This document shows, one piece after another, positions 32,419-40,198 of a DNA stretch of 64,000 nt. Origin of the DNA: Streptacidiphilus fuscans (lineage in GTDB: Bacteria > Actinomycetota > Actinomycetes > Streptomycetales > Streptomycetaceae). The first letter of the stretch is position 1. Each line of letters begins with the position of its first letter. Both the position numbers and the translations under genes were made by a program. The DNA lies in contig NZ_JADPRT010000005.1 of NCBI RefSeq assembly GCF_015690355.1, positions 489,034 to 553,033 of the forward strand, read 5' to 3'. The notes below the pieces were generated by a model, which was not told the DNA's origin, ran no database searches, and worked only from the letters and a program-made list of their open reading frames with translations.

Positions 32419-32883
32419 ATGAAGCACGCAAGACTCGGTGCCGGCGCGGCACTTGCCGTCTCGGCCCTCCTCGCCGTGGGCGTGGCGCAGGCGCCCCTGG
32501 CCGGCGCGGTCTCGCCCGGCACGGCCACCGTCGCGTTCGACTGCGGCTCCTACGGCTCGGGCTCGGCGACACTGACGGCCTCCCAGGACGGCACCACCGC
32601 GACGATCACCCTGTCGACCTCGGCCATCACGGCCCCGTTCGAGATCTCCGCGGACTCCGTCAGCTCCAACCTCACCATGACCAACACCGACGGCAGCACG
32701 GTGTCCTTCACCGGCGGCTCCAACCCCGACATCCCGGCCGGCGGCGCGGTCTCGACGGGTCCGCTGACCGGGACGGTCGCGGCGGGCGAGAACCTGTCCG
32801 CCACCTCGCTCACGGTCACCGTGTTCGGGATCACGGCCACCTGCACGGCGACCTCCGCGCAGACGCCGCCGTTCTCGTTCTGA
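32419..32883 (+). CDS. Secreted protein of unknown function
   Basis: 154 residues with a Sec signal (about 1-32, cut near AGAVS). The mature part is Ser/Thr-rich, nearly all beta-strand-like, with one early Cys ('VAFDCGSYG') and one late Cys ('ITATCTATS') that could form a disulphide closing a beta-sandwich. No family recognised. AAGGAG lies seven bases before the ATG. It follows the permease by 45 bp but has its own purine-rich leader, and ends at a strong terminator. Confidence 0.7.
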   Translation: MKHARLGAGAALAVSALLAVGVAQAPLAGAVSPGTATVAFDCGSYGSGSATLTASQDGTTATITLSTSAITAPFEISADSVSSNLTMTNTDGSTVSFTGGSNPDIPAGGAVSTGPLTGTVAAGENLSATSLTVTVFGITATCTATSAQTPPFSF

Positions 32884-32900
32884 CCCCAGCGCACGTATGA

Positions 32901-32936
32901 GACGGCCGACCAGGCCCGGGCATCTGGTCGGCCGTC
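32901..32936. terminator. Bidirectional terminator
   Basis: GACGGCCGACCAG (32901-32913) is the perfect complement of 32924-32936 with a 10-base loop. It separates the convergent secreted-protein and symporter genes. Confidence 0.85.
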
Positions 32937-32942
32937 GTTCGC

Positions 32943-34409
32943 TCAGCCGAGATCCGGCGCAGGGACGGCGGCCTCGGGGGCGGCGGTCCCCGCCCGCGCC
33001 TCGGCGCTGTCCCGACGCGTGCCCAGGACCAACGTCGCGACGCCCGTGACGGCCAGGTTCGGCGCGAGCGAGATCAGACCGGGGTCCCAGTTGCCGATGT
33101 CCACGCCGCCGAAGGTCAGCCAGGTGAGGCAGGCGACGCCGGTGACGATGCCCAGCAGCGCCGGGGTCGCGCCGAGACGGTTGCGCCGGGCGAGCGCCGC
33201 CACGGTGGCGGGCGCGAGCTGGGCCAGGCCGCCGTAGGTGAGCAGCAGCAGGTTGGTGAGCAGGTCGGGCCGGGTGAGCCCGAGCACCAGGGCCGCCGCG
33301 GAGGCCGCGACGACGGTGAGGTGATTGGTCGTCAGGCGGGCCCGCTCGCTGCGGACCGGGACGAGGTTGTGGGAGACCAGGGTGGAGATGCCCATGACGA
33401 TCGCCGCCGAGGGCACCATCGCCGCGCCCGCGGCCGCCACGGCGATCAGGCCGACCACCCAGCCGGGCAGGCTGTGCGCGGCCATGGTCAGCAGCACCGA
33501 CTTGCCCGACGTGCCGGGTGCCAGCGCCAGCACTCCCGCCAGGCCGACGATCACCGGGATGCCCAGGGCCACCTGGTAGAGCGGCAGCCAGACGTAGTTG
33601 CTGCGCAGCGCCTTGCCGCTGCGGGCGGACAGCACCGGCGGCCACAGGTGCGGCATGGTGTTGAGACCGGACCCGATCGCGCTGATCAGCATCGACGTGG
33701 TGAACCAGGTCGCGTCGTAGCCGGGCGCGTGCAGGGTGAGCAGTTGCGGGTGGGTGTGCTGGAGGGTGTGGAAGAGGTGCCCGAGTCCGCCGCTGACGGA
33801 GACCGGCACCGCCACCAGCAGCACCAGCAGGGCGAGCACCATCAGCGCGTCCTTGAGGTAGGCGACCCGGGCGATGCCGCGGATGCCGGACCAGAGCACG
33901 AAGCCGACCGTCAGCACGGTGGCCAGCACCATGCTCAGGTTCGCGCCCGCGTGGCTGCCGGTGGCGAGTTGGACGATCAGCCCGAGGCCGGTGATCTGCA
34001 ACTGCAGGTAGGGCAGCAGGAACACCGCGCCGACGACGGCGACGACCTTGCCGAGCAGCGGGCTGCCGAAGCGGTGGGCGAAGAAGTCGGCCTGGGTGAG
34101 GTAGCCGTGGTCGCGGCCCAGGCGCCAGGTGCGGGGGCCGATCCAGTACATCGTCACCAGACTGATCGCCAGATAGCCGATGGCGTAGGTGGCGGAGACG
34201 CCGCCGTCGAAGGCGAGACCGGCCAGGCCCAGGAAGCTGAAGGTGGTGAAGAACTCCCCCGCCTGAAGGAACCAGGAGGTGGCCGCGGAGAAGTTGCGGT
34301 GCCCGACGGTCCACTCCCCCAGCTGCTTGCTGGGGCGTCGGCGTCCGGAGAGTCCGAGGGCGGCGATCGCCACCATGCCCAGGACGGTGATGACCATGCT
34401 GGTGTTCAT
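32943..34409 (-). CDS. Sodium:solute symporter (SSS family)
   Basis: 488 residues, about 13 TM helices. 'LGEWTVGHRNFSAATSWFLQAGEFFTTFSFLGLAGLAFDGGVSATYAIGY' (about 30-80) is the SSS N-terminal signature, and 'WSGIRGIARVAYLKDALMVLALL' near 178 the typical TM6 region. Takes up an organic anion or amide with sodium. Its ATG overlaps the stop of the DUF3311 gene (ATGA), so they are made together. DUF3311 is the usual small companion of actinobacterial SSS carriers. Same strand as the amidase, so the substrate is likely an amide or its acid. Confidence 0.9.
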   Translation of the reverse strand: MNTSMVITVLGMVAIAALGLSGRRRPSKQLGEWTVGHRNFSAATSWFLQAGEFFTTFSFLGLAGLAFDGGVSATYAIGYLAISLVTMYWIGPRTWRLGRDHGYLTQADFFAHRFGSPLLGKVVAVVGAVFLLPYLQLQITGLGLIVQLATGSHAGANLSMVLATVLTVGFVLWSGIRGIARVAYLKDALMVLALLVLLVAVPVSVSGGLGHLFHTLQHTHPQLLTLHAPGYDATWFTTSMLISAIGSGLNTMPHLWPPVLSARSGKALRSNYVWLPLYQVALGIPVIVGLAGVLALAPGTSGKSVLLTMAAHSLPGWVVGLIAVAAAGAAMVPSAAIVMGISTLVSHNLVPVRSERARLTTNHLTVVAASAAALVLGLTRPDLLTNLLLLTYGGLAQLAPATVAALARRNRLGATPALLGIVTGVACLTWLTFGGVDIGNWDPGLISLAPNLAVTGVATLVLGTRRDSAEARAGTAAPEAAVPAPDLG

Positions 34410-34642
34410 CTCGCGGCCTCCTCGGCGCGGTCGGCGGTGCTCGGGGCGGCGTCGTGGGGGTGGTCGGCCGAGCGTTCGACCGCGTAGAGGGCGACGGTCG
34501 TGCCGACCGTCCAGAGCACGGCCCAGACCAGGACGGACGGCAGTCCGAACCAGAGATGCGGGCCGTTGACGAAGGGCAGGAAGGGCGTTGCGAAGAATCC
34601 GAGGACCGGAACGCAGGCCCAGACGACGTGCTTCGGCTTCAT
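34406..34642 (-). CDS. DUF3311 small membrane protein, symporter partner
   Basis: 78 residues with two TM helices ('VVWACVPVLGFFATPFLPFV' and 'LPSVLVWAVLWTVGTTVALYAV') and a charged C-terminal tail. DUF3311 proteins usually stand directly before an SSS symporter and are thought to be a subunit or assembly factor. Start ATG at 34640-34642; stop overlaps the symporter start. The upstream 140 bp hold a tandem repeat array instead of an ordinary promoter. Confidence 0.88.
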   Translation of the reverse strand: MKPKHVVWACVPVLGFFATPFLPFVNGPHLWFGLPSVLVWAVLWTVGTTVALYAVERSADHPHDAAPSTADRAEEAAR

Positions 34643-34664
34643 GGAGTTCCTGTCGGTCAGGGGT

Positions 34665-34790
34665 GGGGGTGACTCAGGAAGTGGGGGTGACTCAGGAAGA
34701 GGGGGTGGCCCGGGAAGTGGGGGTGACTCAGGAAGAGGGGGTGACTCAGGAAGAGGGGGTGGCCCGGGAAGAGGGGGTGACTCAGGAGGG
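34665..34790. repeat. 18-bp tandem repeat array, seven copies
   Basis: Seven head-to-tail 18-bp units, GGGGGTGACTCAGGAAGA with two variants (GACTCA changed to GCCCGG in units 3 and 6, order A-A-B-A-A-B-A). It fills the gap between the DUF3311 start and the amidase end; the last unit supplies the amidase stop codon. The period is a multiple of three, and the minus-strand reading gives a Ser-His-Pro-rich run. Not a CRISPR array: units have no spacers. Confidence 0.9.
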
Positions 34791-36209
34791 CGGCGTGGCG
34801 AAGGTCGGGCGCCGGAGGTGGTGCCGGGTGGCGGACTCGAAGGCGTGGCCGGCGCGCAGGACCGCCAGGTCGGCGCGGGCCGGGCCGACGATTTGCAGGC
34901 CGACGGGCAGGCCGTTGGCGGAGAACCCGGCGGGCACGGAGAGCGCGGGCGTGCCGAGCACGCTGATGACGTACGCCGAGCGCATCCAGTCCAGGTAGGT
35001 GTGCTGCGGACGTCCCGCGACGACGGCCGGGTACTCCCACTCCACCGGGAACGGCAGCACCTGGCTGACCGGGGCGAGCAGCAGGTCGTACCGCTGGAAG
35101 AAGGCGGTCGCCTCCAGGTGCAGCCGGGTACGGGCGGCGGTCGCGCGGGCGACGTCGGTGCCGGTCAGGCCACGGCCCTCCTCGATGTTCCAGACCACGC
35201 TGGACTTGAGCGCGTCGCGGTGACGGTCCAGCAGATCGCCGAGGGCGAGGTCGAACTCGTGGGCGCGCAGCGTCCGGAAGACGCCGTGGGCGGCGCGCAG
35301 GTCCGGGCAGGCGGGTTCGACGCGCGCGCCGAGCTCCTCGAAGACCTTGAGCTGCGCTTCCAGGACGGCGAGCACCTCGGGCTCGACGTCGACGGTGCCG
35401 CCGAGGTCGGGCGCCCAGGCGATCCGCAGGCCGGAGAGGTCGGGCTCCCCCAGCGTGCGGAACGCCTCCCCCGGCGCCTCCAGGCTGGTCGGGCAGCGTG
35501 GATCGGGGCCGGCCATGACCGAGAGCAGCAGCGCGACGTCGGTGACGGTTCTCGCCATCGGGCCCGCCACGGCGAGCGTCTCCCAGACGTGCGCCGACGG
35601 GTACGACGGCACCCGGCCCGGGGTCGGGCGGAAGCCGACGACGTTGCAGAAGGACGCGGGGTTGCGCAGCGAGCCGCCCATGTCGCTGCCGTCCGCGAGC
35701 GGCTGCAGCCCGGCGGCGAGCGCGGCGGCCGCACCGCCGCTGCTGCCGCCCGCGGAGAGGGCGGGGTCGTAGGGGTTGCGGGTGGCGCCGAAGACGGTGT
35801 TGAAGGTGTGCGAACCGGCCGCGAACTCCGGCACGTTGGTCTTGCCGATCCGGATCGCTCCCGCCGTCTGGATCCGCTCCACCAGCAGCTCGTCCTCGTC
35901 GGGGACGTGGTCGGCGAAGAGCGGCGACCCGTGGGTCGTCCGCATGCCGCGGGTGAGGTGGGTGTCCTTGAACGCGATCGGCAGCCCGTGCAGCGGGCCG
36001 ACCGGAAGCCCGCGCGCGAGCCGGTCGTCTGCGGCGCGGGCGGCGGCGAGCGCGCCCTCCGGGTCGAGCGTGACGATCGCGTTGATCCGGGCGTTGACCT
36101 GGTCGATCCGGTCGAGATGGGCCTGGACCACCTCCCGGCTGGAGAGCTCGCGACGCCGGATCAGGGCGGCGAGCGCGGTGGCGTCGGTGTAGTGGAGCGG
36201 CTCGTTCAT
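34782..36209 (-). CDS. Amidase (amidase signature family)
   Basis: 475 residues, hydrolyses a carboxamide to acid plus ammonia. The Ser-cisSer-Lys triad fits K81 ('PIAFKDTHLTRG'), S156 ('SAGGSSGG') and S180 ('GSDMGGSLRNPA'). ATG at 36207-36209 follows GAGGA; an in-frame ATG 36 bases upstream is weaker. It is transcribed toward the DUF3311 and symporter genes and divergently from the CoA-transferase, with which it shares a dyad-rich promoter. Substrate unknown; a short aliphatic or malonamate-like amide would suit the neighbours. Confidence 0.92.
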   Translation of the reverse strand: MNEPLHYTDATALAALIRRRELSSREVVQAHLDRIDQVNARINAIVTLDPEGALAAARAADDRLARGLPVGPLHGLPIAFKDTHLTRGMRTTHGSPLFADHVPDEDELLVERIQTAGAIRIGKTNVPEFAAGSHTFNTVFGATRNPYDPALSAGGSSGGAAAALAAGLQPLADGSDMGGSLRNPASFCNVVGFRPTPGRVPSYPSAHVWETLAVAGPMARTVTDVALLLSVMAGPDPRCPTSLEAPGEAFRTLGEPDLSGLRIAWAPDLGGTVDVEPEVLAVLEAQLKVFEELGARVEPACPDLRAAHGVFRTLRAHEFDLALGDLLDRHRDALKSSVVWNIEEGRGLTGTDVARATAARTRLHLEATAFFQRYDLLLAPVSQVLPFPVEWEYPAVVAGRPQHTYLDWMRSAYVISVLGTPALSVPAGFSANGLPVGLQIVGPARADLAVLRAGHAFESATRHHLRRPTFATPPS

Positions 36210-36284
36210 GGAGTCCTCGGGGCGGCGGAGGGTGACCTGGGTCACGGTTGTTCCTCAGGTTCGCCCATCCTGTGGGCTGAGACG

Positions 36285-36326
36285 AATCTCGTCAATAGAT
36301 TGCTCAAAATGACGTTTCTAGTCATT
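36285..36326. promoter_or_regulatory. Two dyads in amidase/CoA-transferase promoter
   Basis: AATCT-N7-AGATT (36285-36301) and AATGAC-N7-GTCATT (36308-36326) lie 23 bp centre to centre, in an AT-rich island. They are candidate operators, perhaps for the Lrp-type regulator at 39053. Confidence 0.5.
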
Positions 36327-36368
36327 CTTATGAGCGATCCCCCACTTCTGGCCAACAGGAGCAAATCC

Positions 36369-37595
36369 ATGACGCACCACCCCCGCCCCCGGGGCCCACT
36401 CGCCGGACGGCTCGTGCTCGACCTGTCCCGCGCGCTGGCCGGACCGCACGCCGCGATGATGCTCGGCGACCTCGGCGCCCGCGTGATCAAGATCGAGGCC
36501 CCGGGCCGGGGCGACGACACCCGTGGCTGGGGCCCGCCGTTCGTCGGCCCCGAGGACGCCCGCGAGTCGACGTACTTCCTCTCCTGCAACCGCAACAAGG
36601 AGTCGGTGACCGCCGACCTCAAGTCCGAGGCCGGGCGGGATCTGATCACCCGTCTGGTGCGGCGCGCCGACGTGCTGGTGGAGAACTTCCGGCCCGGCGT
36701 GCTGGACCGGCTCGGCTTCCCGGTCGAGCGGCTGCACGAGCTCAACCCGGCGCTGGTGGTGCTCTCGATCAGCGGCTTCGGCCACGACGGCCCCGAGGGC
36801 GGCCGGGCCGGGTACGACCAGATCGCCCAGGGCGAGGCCGGGTTGATGAGCCTGACCGGCGAGCCCGGCGCCCCCGCCAAGGTCGGCACCCCGATCGCCG
36901 ACCTGCTGGCCGGGATCTTCGGCGCGACGGCGGTGCTGGCCGCGCTGCTGGAACGCGAGTCCACCGGGCGCGGTCGGGTCGTGCGGACCTCGCTGCTCTC
37001 CTCCCTCATCGGGATCCACAGCTTCCAGGGCACCCGCTGGACCGTGGCGGGCGAGGTCCCGCGCGCGACCGGCAACCAGCACCCGTCGATCGCGCCCTAC
37101 GGCCTCTTCCGCTGCGCGGACGGCGACATCCAGCTGGCGGCGGGCAGCGAGTCGCTCTGGCGTGCCGTCGCCCAGGTCACCGGCCTGGACCCGGACGACG
37201 CCCGGTTCGCCAGCAACGCGAACAGGGTGACGCACCGTCAGGAGCTGGCCGCGCTGCTGGAAGGCGTCTTCGCGACCGACAGCGCCGCCCGCTGGCTGGA
37301 ACGGCTCGACGCGGCCGGGATACCCGCCGGGCGGGTGCGCGGCATCGACGAGGTCTACCAGTGGGAACAGACGCGCCAGCAGGGACTGGTGATCGACGTC
37401 GAGCACAGCACGCTCGGTACGATCAGCCTGCCCGGTACGCCGTGGTCCTTCGACGAGGAGGCCGACGAGGCTGCGGTCCACCAGGCGCCGCCCACCCTCG
37501 GCGAGCACGACGCCTCGGTCCGCGCCTGGCTCGCGGCCACGGAGGCGGCAGACCGTGACACGGCACTCGCGTCGACCCTGGGGAGCTCGAAGTGA
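36369..37595 (+). CDS. CaiB/BaiF family CoA-transferase
   Basis: 408 residues, class III CoA-transferase: moves CoA between carboxylates through an aspartyl-CoA thioester intermediate. The catalytic Asp is D178 in 'VGTPIADLLAGIFG'; 'GRLVLDLSRALAGPHAAMMLGDLGARVIKIE' at the start and 'STYFLSCNRNKESVTADLKSE' near 68 are family hallmarks. ATG at 36369 with AGGAGC seven bases upstream. Coupled to the carboxyltransferase gene by a GTGA overlap, so it probably makes the CoA ester that enzyme uses. Confidence 0.92.
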   Translation: MTHHPRPRGPLAGRLVLDLSRALAGPHAAMMLGDLGARVIKIEAPGRGDDTRGWGPPFVGPEDARESTYFLSCNRNKESVTADLKSEAGRDLITRLVRRADVLVENFRPGVLDRLGFPVERLHELNPALVVLSISGFGHDGPEGGRAGYDQIAQGEAGLMSLTGEPGAPAKVGTPIADLLAGIFGATAVLAALLERESTGRGRVVRTSLLSSLIGIHSFQGTRWTVAGEVPRATGNQHPSIAPYGLFRCADGDIQLAAGSESLWRAVAQVTGLDPDDARFASNANRVTHRQELAALLEGVFATDSAARWLERLDAAGIPAGRVRGIDEVYQWEQTRQQGLVIDVEHSTLGTISLPGTPWSFDEEADEAAVHQAPPTLGEHDASVRAWLAATEAADRDTALASTLGSSK

Positions 37596-39151
37596 CGACC
37601 GCCCGCACCACGCCCGCGTCGTTGCAGTTCGCACGGCAGCTGCTGGACGACGGCAGCTGGACGTGCTGGGACACCCCGCCACGCGGCAACCCCACCCACG
37701 GCCCCTACGCCGACGACCTCGCCCGAGCACGCGAGCGCAGCGGCGGCGCGGACGAGGCCGTCCTCACCGGCGAGGGCCGCATCCACGGCCGACGGATCGC
37801 GGTGATAGTCGGCGAGTTCGGGTTCCTCGCCGGGTCCGTCGGCGTCGCCGCGGCCGACCGGCTGCTGCGCGCCGTCGACCGCGCCACCGCGGAGGGCCTG
37901 CCGCTGCTCGCCTGCCCCGCCACCGGCGGCACCCGGATGCAGGAGGGCACGCCCGCCTTCGTCGGGATGGTCCCCATCGTCAGCGCCCTCGCCGCCCACA
38001 AGGCCGCGGGGCTCCCCTACCTCGTCCATCTCCGCCACCCCACGACCGGCGGCGTGCTCGCGTCCTGGGGCTCGCTCGGCCACACCACCACCGCCGAACC
38101 CCGGGCCCTGGTGGGCTTCCTCGGCCCGCGCGTCTACCAGGCGCTCTACGGCCGCGAGTTCCCGGAGGGCGTCCAGACCGCCGAGAACCTCGACCACCAC
38201 GGCATCGTCGACGCCGTCCTCACCACCGACCAGCTCCGCGCGCGGACCGGGGACATCCTGCGCATCCTCACCCCGGGCACGGCCGAGACACCCGCCGAGC
38301 CGTCCGCCGAGGCGTCCGCCGGGACGCACGCCGACCAGCCTTCAGACCAGCCCGCCGAGGACGTCTGGCAGTCCGTCACCCTCACCCGGGCCGCCGACCG
38401 CCCGGGCCTCGCCGACCTGCTGGCGACCGCCGACTCCCTCGTCCCCCTCCACGGCACCGGCGCGGGCGAGCGCGACGACACCCTCACCCTCGCGCTGGCC
38501 CGCTTCGACGCCACGCCCTGCGTCGTCATCGGCCACGACCGCGCCCAAGCCCGTCAGCACGGCACCGAGATCACCCCCGCCGGGCTGCGCACCGCCCAGC
38601 GAGGCATGCGCCTGGCCGCCGAGCTCGGCCTTCCGCTGCTCACCGTCATCGACACCGCAGGCGCCCAACTCGGCCCGGAGCACGAAGAAGCGGCCCTCGC
38701 CGGAGAGATCGCCCGCAGCCTCCAGCAGTTGGTCACGCTGCCCGTCCCCACCCTCAGCCTCCTCCTCGGCCAGGGCACCGGCGGCGCGGCGCTCGCCCTC
38801 CTTCCCGCCGACCGCGTCCTCGCCACGCAGCACGCGTGGCTCGCACCCCTGCCTCCCGAGGGTGCTTCCGCCATCCTGCACCGCACCACTGACAGAGCGG
38901 CCGACCTCGCCCGCGCGCAGCACATCGGAGCCCACGACCTGCTGCGCGCCGGGACGGTCGACCGGATCGTCGCCGAACCCGACACGCCGTCAGCTCTGAT
39001 CCGCGCCGTCAGCGCCGCCGTGAGCGGCGAGCTCGCCGCGCTCCGTGCCCGGTCAGGGCCGGTGGCCGGCTCCGCCGACGCCGTGGTGCGTCTCGCGGAG
39101 CAGCGGGGTCGCCGCAGCGCTGCGCTTGTACGCCTCGACGACGAGGTGTGA
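37592..39151 (+). CDS. Fused carboxyltransferase (AccD-AccA/MdcD-MdcE-like)
   Basis: 519 residues in two crotonase-fold halves joined by a Pro/Ala/Glu linker (about 233-262). The N-half (to 230) resembles beta subunits: 'VIVGEFGFLAGSVGVAAADRLLRAVDRATAEGLPLLACPATGGTRMQEG'. The C-half resembles alpha subunits: 'LGLPLLTVIDTAGAQLGPEHEEAALAGEIA' then 'LLGQGTGGAALALLPADRVLA'. The AccD zinc finger is absent, and no biotin carboxylase or biotin carrier gene is near, so a biotin-independent decarboxylation (as in malonate decarboxylase) or sharing of a distant biotin subunit is possible. Start GTG overlaps the CoA-transferase stop. The last 99 bp overlap the convergent Lrp gene. Confidence 0.82.
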   Translation: MTTARTTPASLQFARQLLDDGSWTCWDTPPRGNPTHGPYADDLARARERSGGADEAVLTGEGRIHGRRIAVIVGEFGFLAGSVGVAAADRLLRAVDRATAEGLPLLACPATGGTRMQEGTPAFVGMVPIVSALAAHKAAGLPYLVHLRHPTTGGVLASWGSLGHTTTAEPRALVGFLGPRVYQALYGREFPEGVQTAENLDHHGIVDAVLTTDQLRARTGDILRILTPGTAETPAEPSAEASAGTHADQPSDQPAEDVWQSVTLTRAADRPGLADLLATADSLVPLHGTGAGERDDTLTLALARFDATPCVVIGHDRAQARQHGTEITPAGLRTAQRGMRLAAELGLPLLTVIDTAGAQLGPEHEEAALAGEIARSLQQLVTLPVPTLSLLLGQGTGGAALALLPADRVLATQHAWLAPLPPEGASAILHRTTDRAADLARAQHIGAHDLLRAGTVDRIVAEPDTPSALIRAVSAAVSGELAALRARSGPVAGSADAVVRLAEQRGRRSAALVRLDDEV

Positions 39152-40060
39152 CTGGATCGCCTCGACGCGGTGGACCCAGGGCGAGGCGGTGAGGAACTCC
39201 TGGAGGGCCTGCTTGGACGGCTGCGTGACGTCCACCAGCAGTTGGTGCTCGCCCATCACGGCGGCGCAGTAGCGAACCAGCGGCGACTCGACCAGCATCG
39301 CGCCGACCGGCTCGACCTGGTCCGGCCTGGTCCGGATCCACAGCAGGGCCTCGACCGGCAGGCCGAGCAGGGCCGGCTCGACGGAGGCCCGCACGCTCAC
39401 CACGCCGCGCCGGGTGAAGGTCTCCAGCCTGCGCCTGACCGTGGCCTCGGACATGCCCGCGACGGCCGCCAACTCCTCATGGGTGCGGCGGCCGTCCTCG
39501 GCCAGCGCCTGGAGCAGCCGCCACTCGTCCGGGCCGACCTCGACGTCCGGCGGGTCCACGCGGTCCGGGACCTGGCTGCCGCCGTCCAGCTCGGCCTCCT
39601 CGGCCGGGGTCAGCAGGCCGGGACGCCACTCGTGCACGGTCCGGAAGTAGCGCAGCACCGGCGAGACGTGCTGCGAGACGACGCCGGGCAGTGCCGGGAT
39701 CCGGTCCAGCATCAGGTTGCCGAGCCGACCGGGCGGGCACTGCACCTCCGCCACGCAGTCGAGCGGTCCGGCGACGGCGTAGCTGAAGATCGTGTCGTCC
39801 CACTCCGCGACGGCCACGGCGGCGTCCCGGACCGTTCCCGGGCGGCAGTTCAGCCGCACGATGGCCGTCTCGCCCTGGGTGATCAGCCCGGTCACCACGA
39901 CCTGCCCGCTTTCGAGCAGCCGCAGGCCGCGCCGGGCGACCGTCCGCTCACCCTCGCCGAGCACGGCGGCGATCCGCCGCCACGAGGCCCGTCCGTCGAC
40001 CTGCAACGCGGCGACGATGCGCCGGTCCAGCGCGTCCAGGCCCTCTTCCGTCGCTGTCAC
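39053..40060 (-). CDS. Double Lrp/AsnC family regulator
   Basis: 335 residues, two AsnC-type HTH plus RAM domains in tandem: 'ALDRRIVAALQVDGRASWRRIAAVLGEGERTVARRGLRLLESGQV' (about 9-53) and 'EWRLLQALAEDGRRTHEELAAVAGMSEATVRRRLETFTRRGVV' (about 183-226). Such fused forms are common in streptomycetes. GTG at 40058-40060 or 40064-40066 could start it; neither has a clear ribosome site. Lies at the end of the CoA-transferase operon and is a candidate regulator of it. 3' end overlaps the carboxyltransferase gene by 99 bp. Confidence 0.85.
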   Translation of the reverse strand: MTATEEGLDALDRRIVAALQVDGRASWRRIAAVLGEGERTVARRGLRLLESGQVVVTGLITQGETAIVRLNCRPGTVRDAAVAVAEWDDTIFSYAVAGPLDCVAEVQCPPGRLGNLMLDRIPALPGVVSQHVSPVLRYFRTVHEWRPGLLTPAEEAELDGGSQVPDRVDPPDVEVGPDEWRLLQALAEDGRRTHEELAAVAGMSEATVRRRLETFTRRGVVSVRASVEPALLGLPVEALLWIRTRPDQVEPVGAMLVESPLVRYCAAVMGEHQLLVDVTQPSKQALQEFLTASPWVHRVEAIQSHLVVEAYKRSAAATPLLRETHHGVGGAGHRP

Positions 40061-40198
40061 CCTCACACAGTAGCCAGTGGCGGTGACCGGTGGCCTCGCC
40101 CGGTCACGCCCGAGTCGCGCCCGGACGACGGCGGGTCCGCCCACCGGCCGTCTAGACTCGGCCGTCAGGGCCGTCAAGACGACGAAACGGGGGCGCAG

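Noticed and set aside
34665..34790. CRISPR-like periodicity
   Set aside because: Units are contiguous 18-mers with no unique spacers and no cas genes are present; it is a tandem repeat.
34500..37595. Apparent 1031-residue protein on the plus strand
   Set aside because: Only the last 408 residues (CoA-transferase) are real; the rest is antisense to the amidase and symporter operon.
37592..39151. Ordinary acetyl-CoA carboxylase subunit
   Set aside because: It joins two halves, lacks the AccD zinc finger, and sits with a CoA-transferase and amidase, so a plain AccD or AccA label would mislead.
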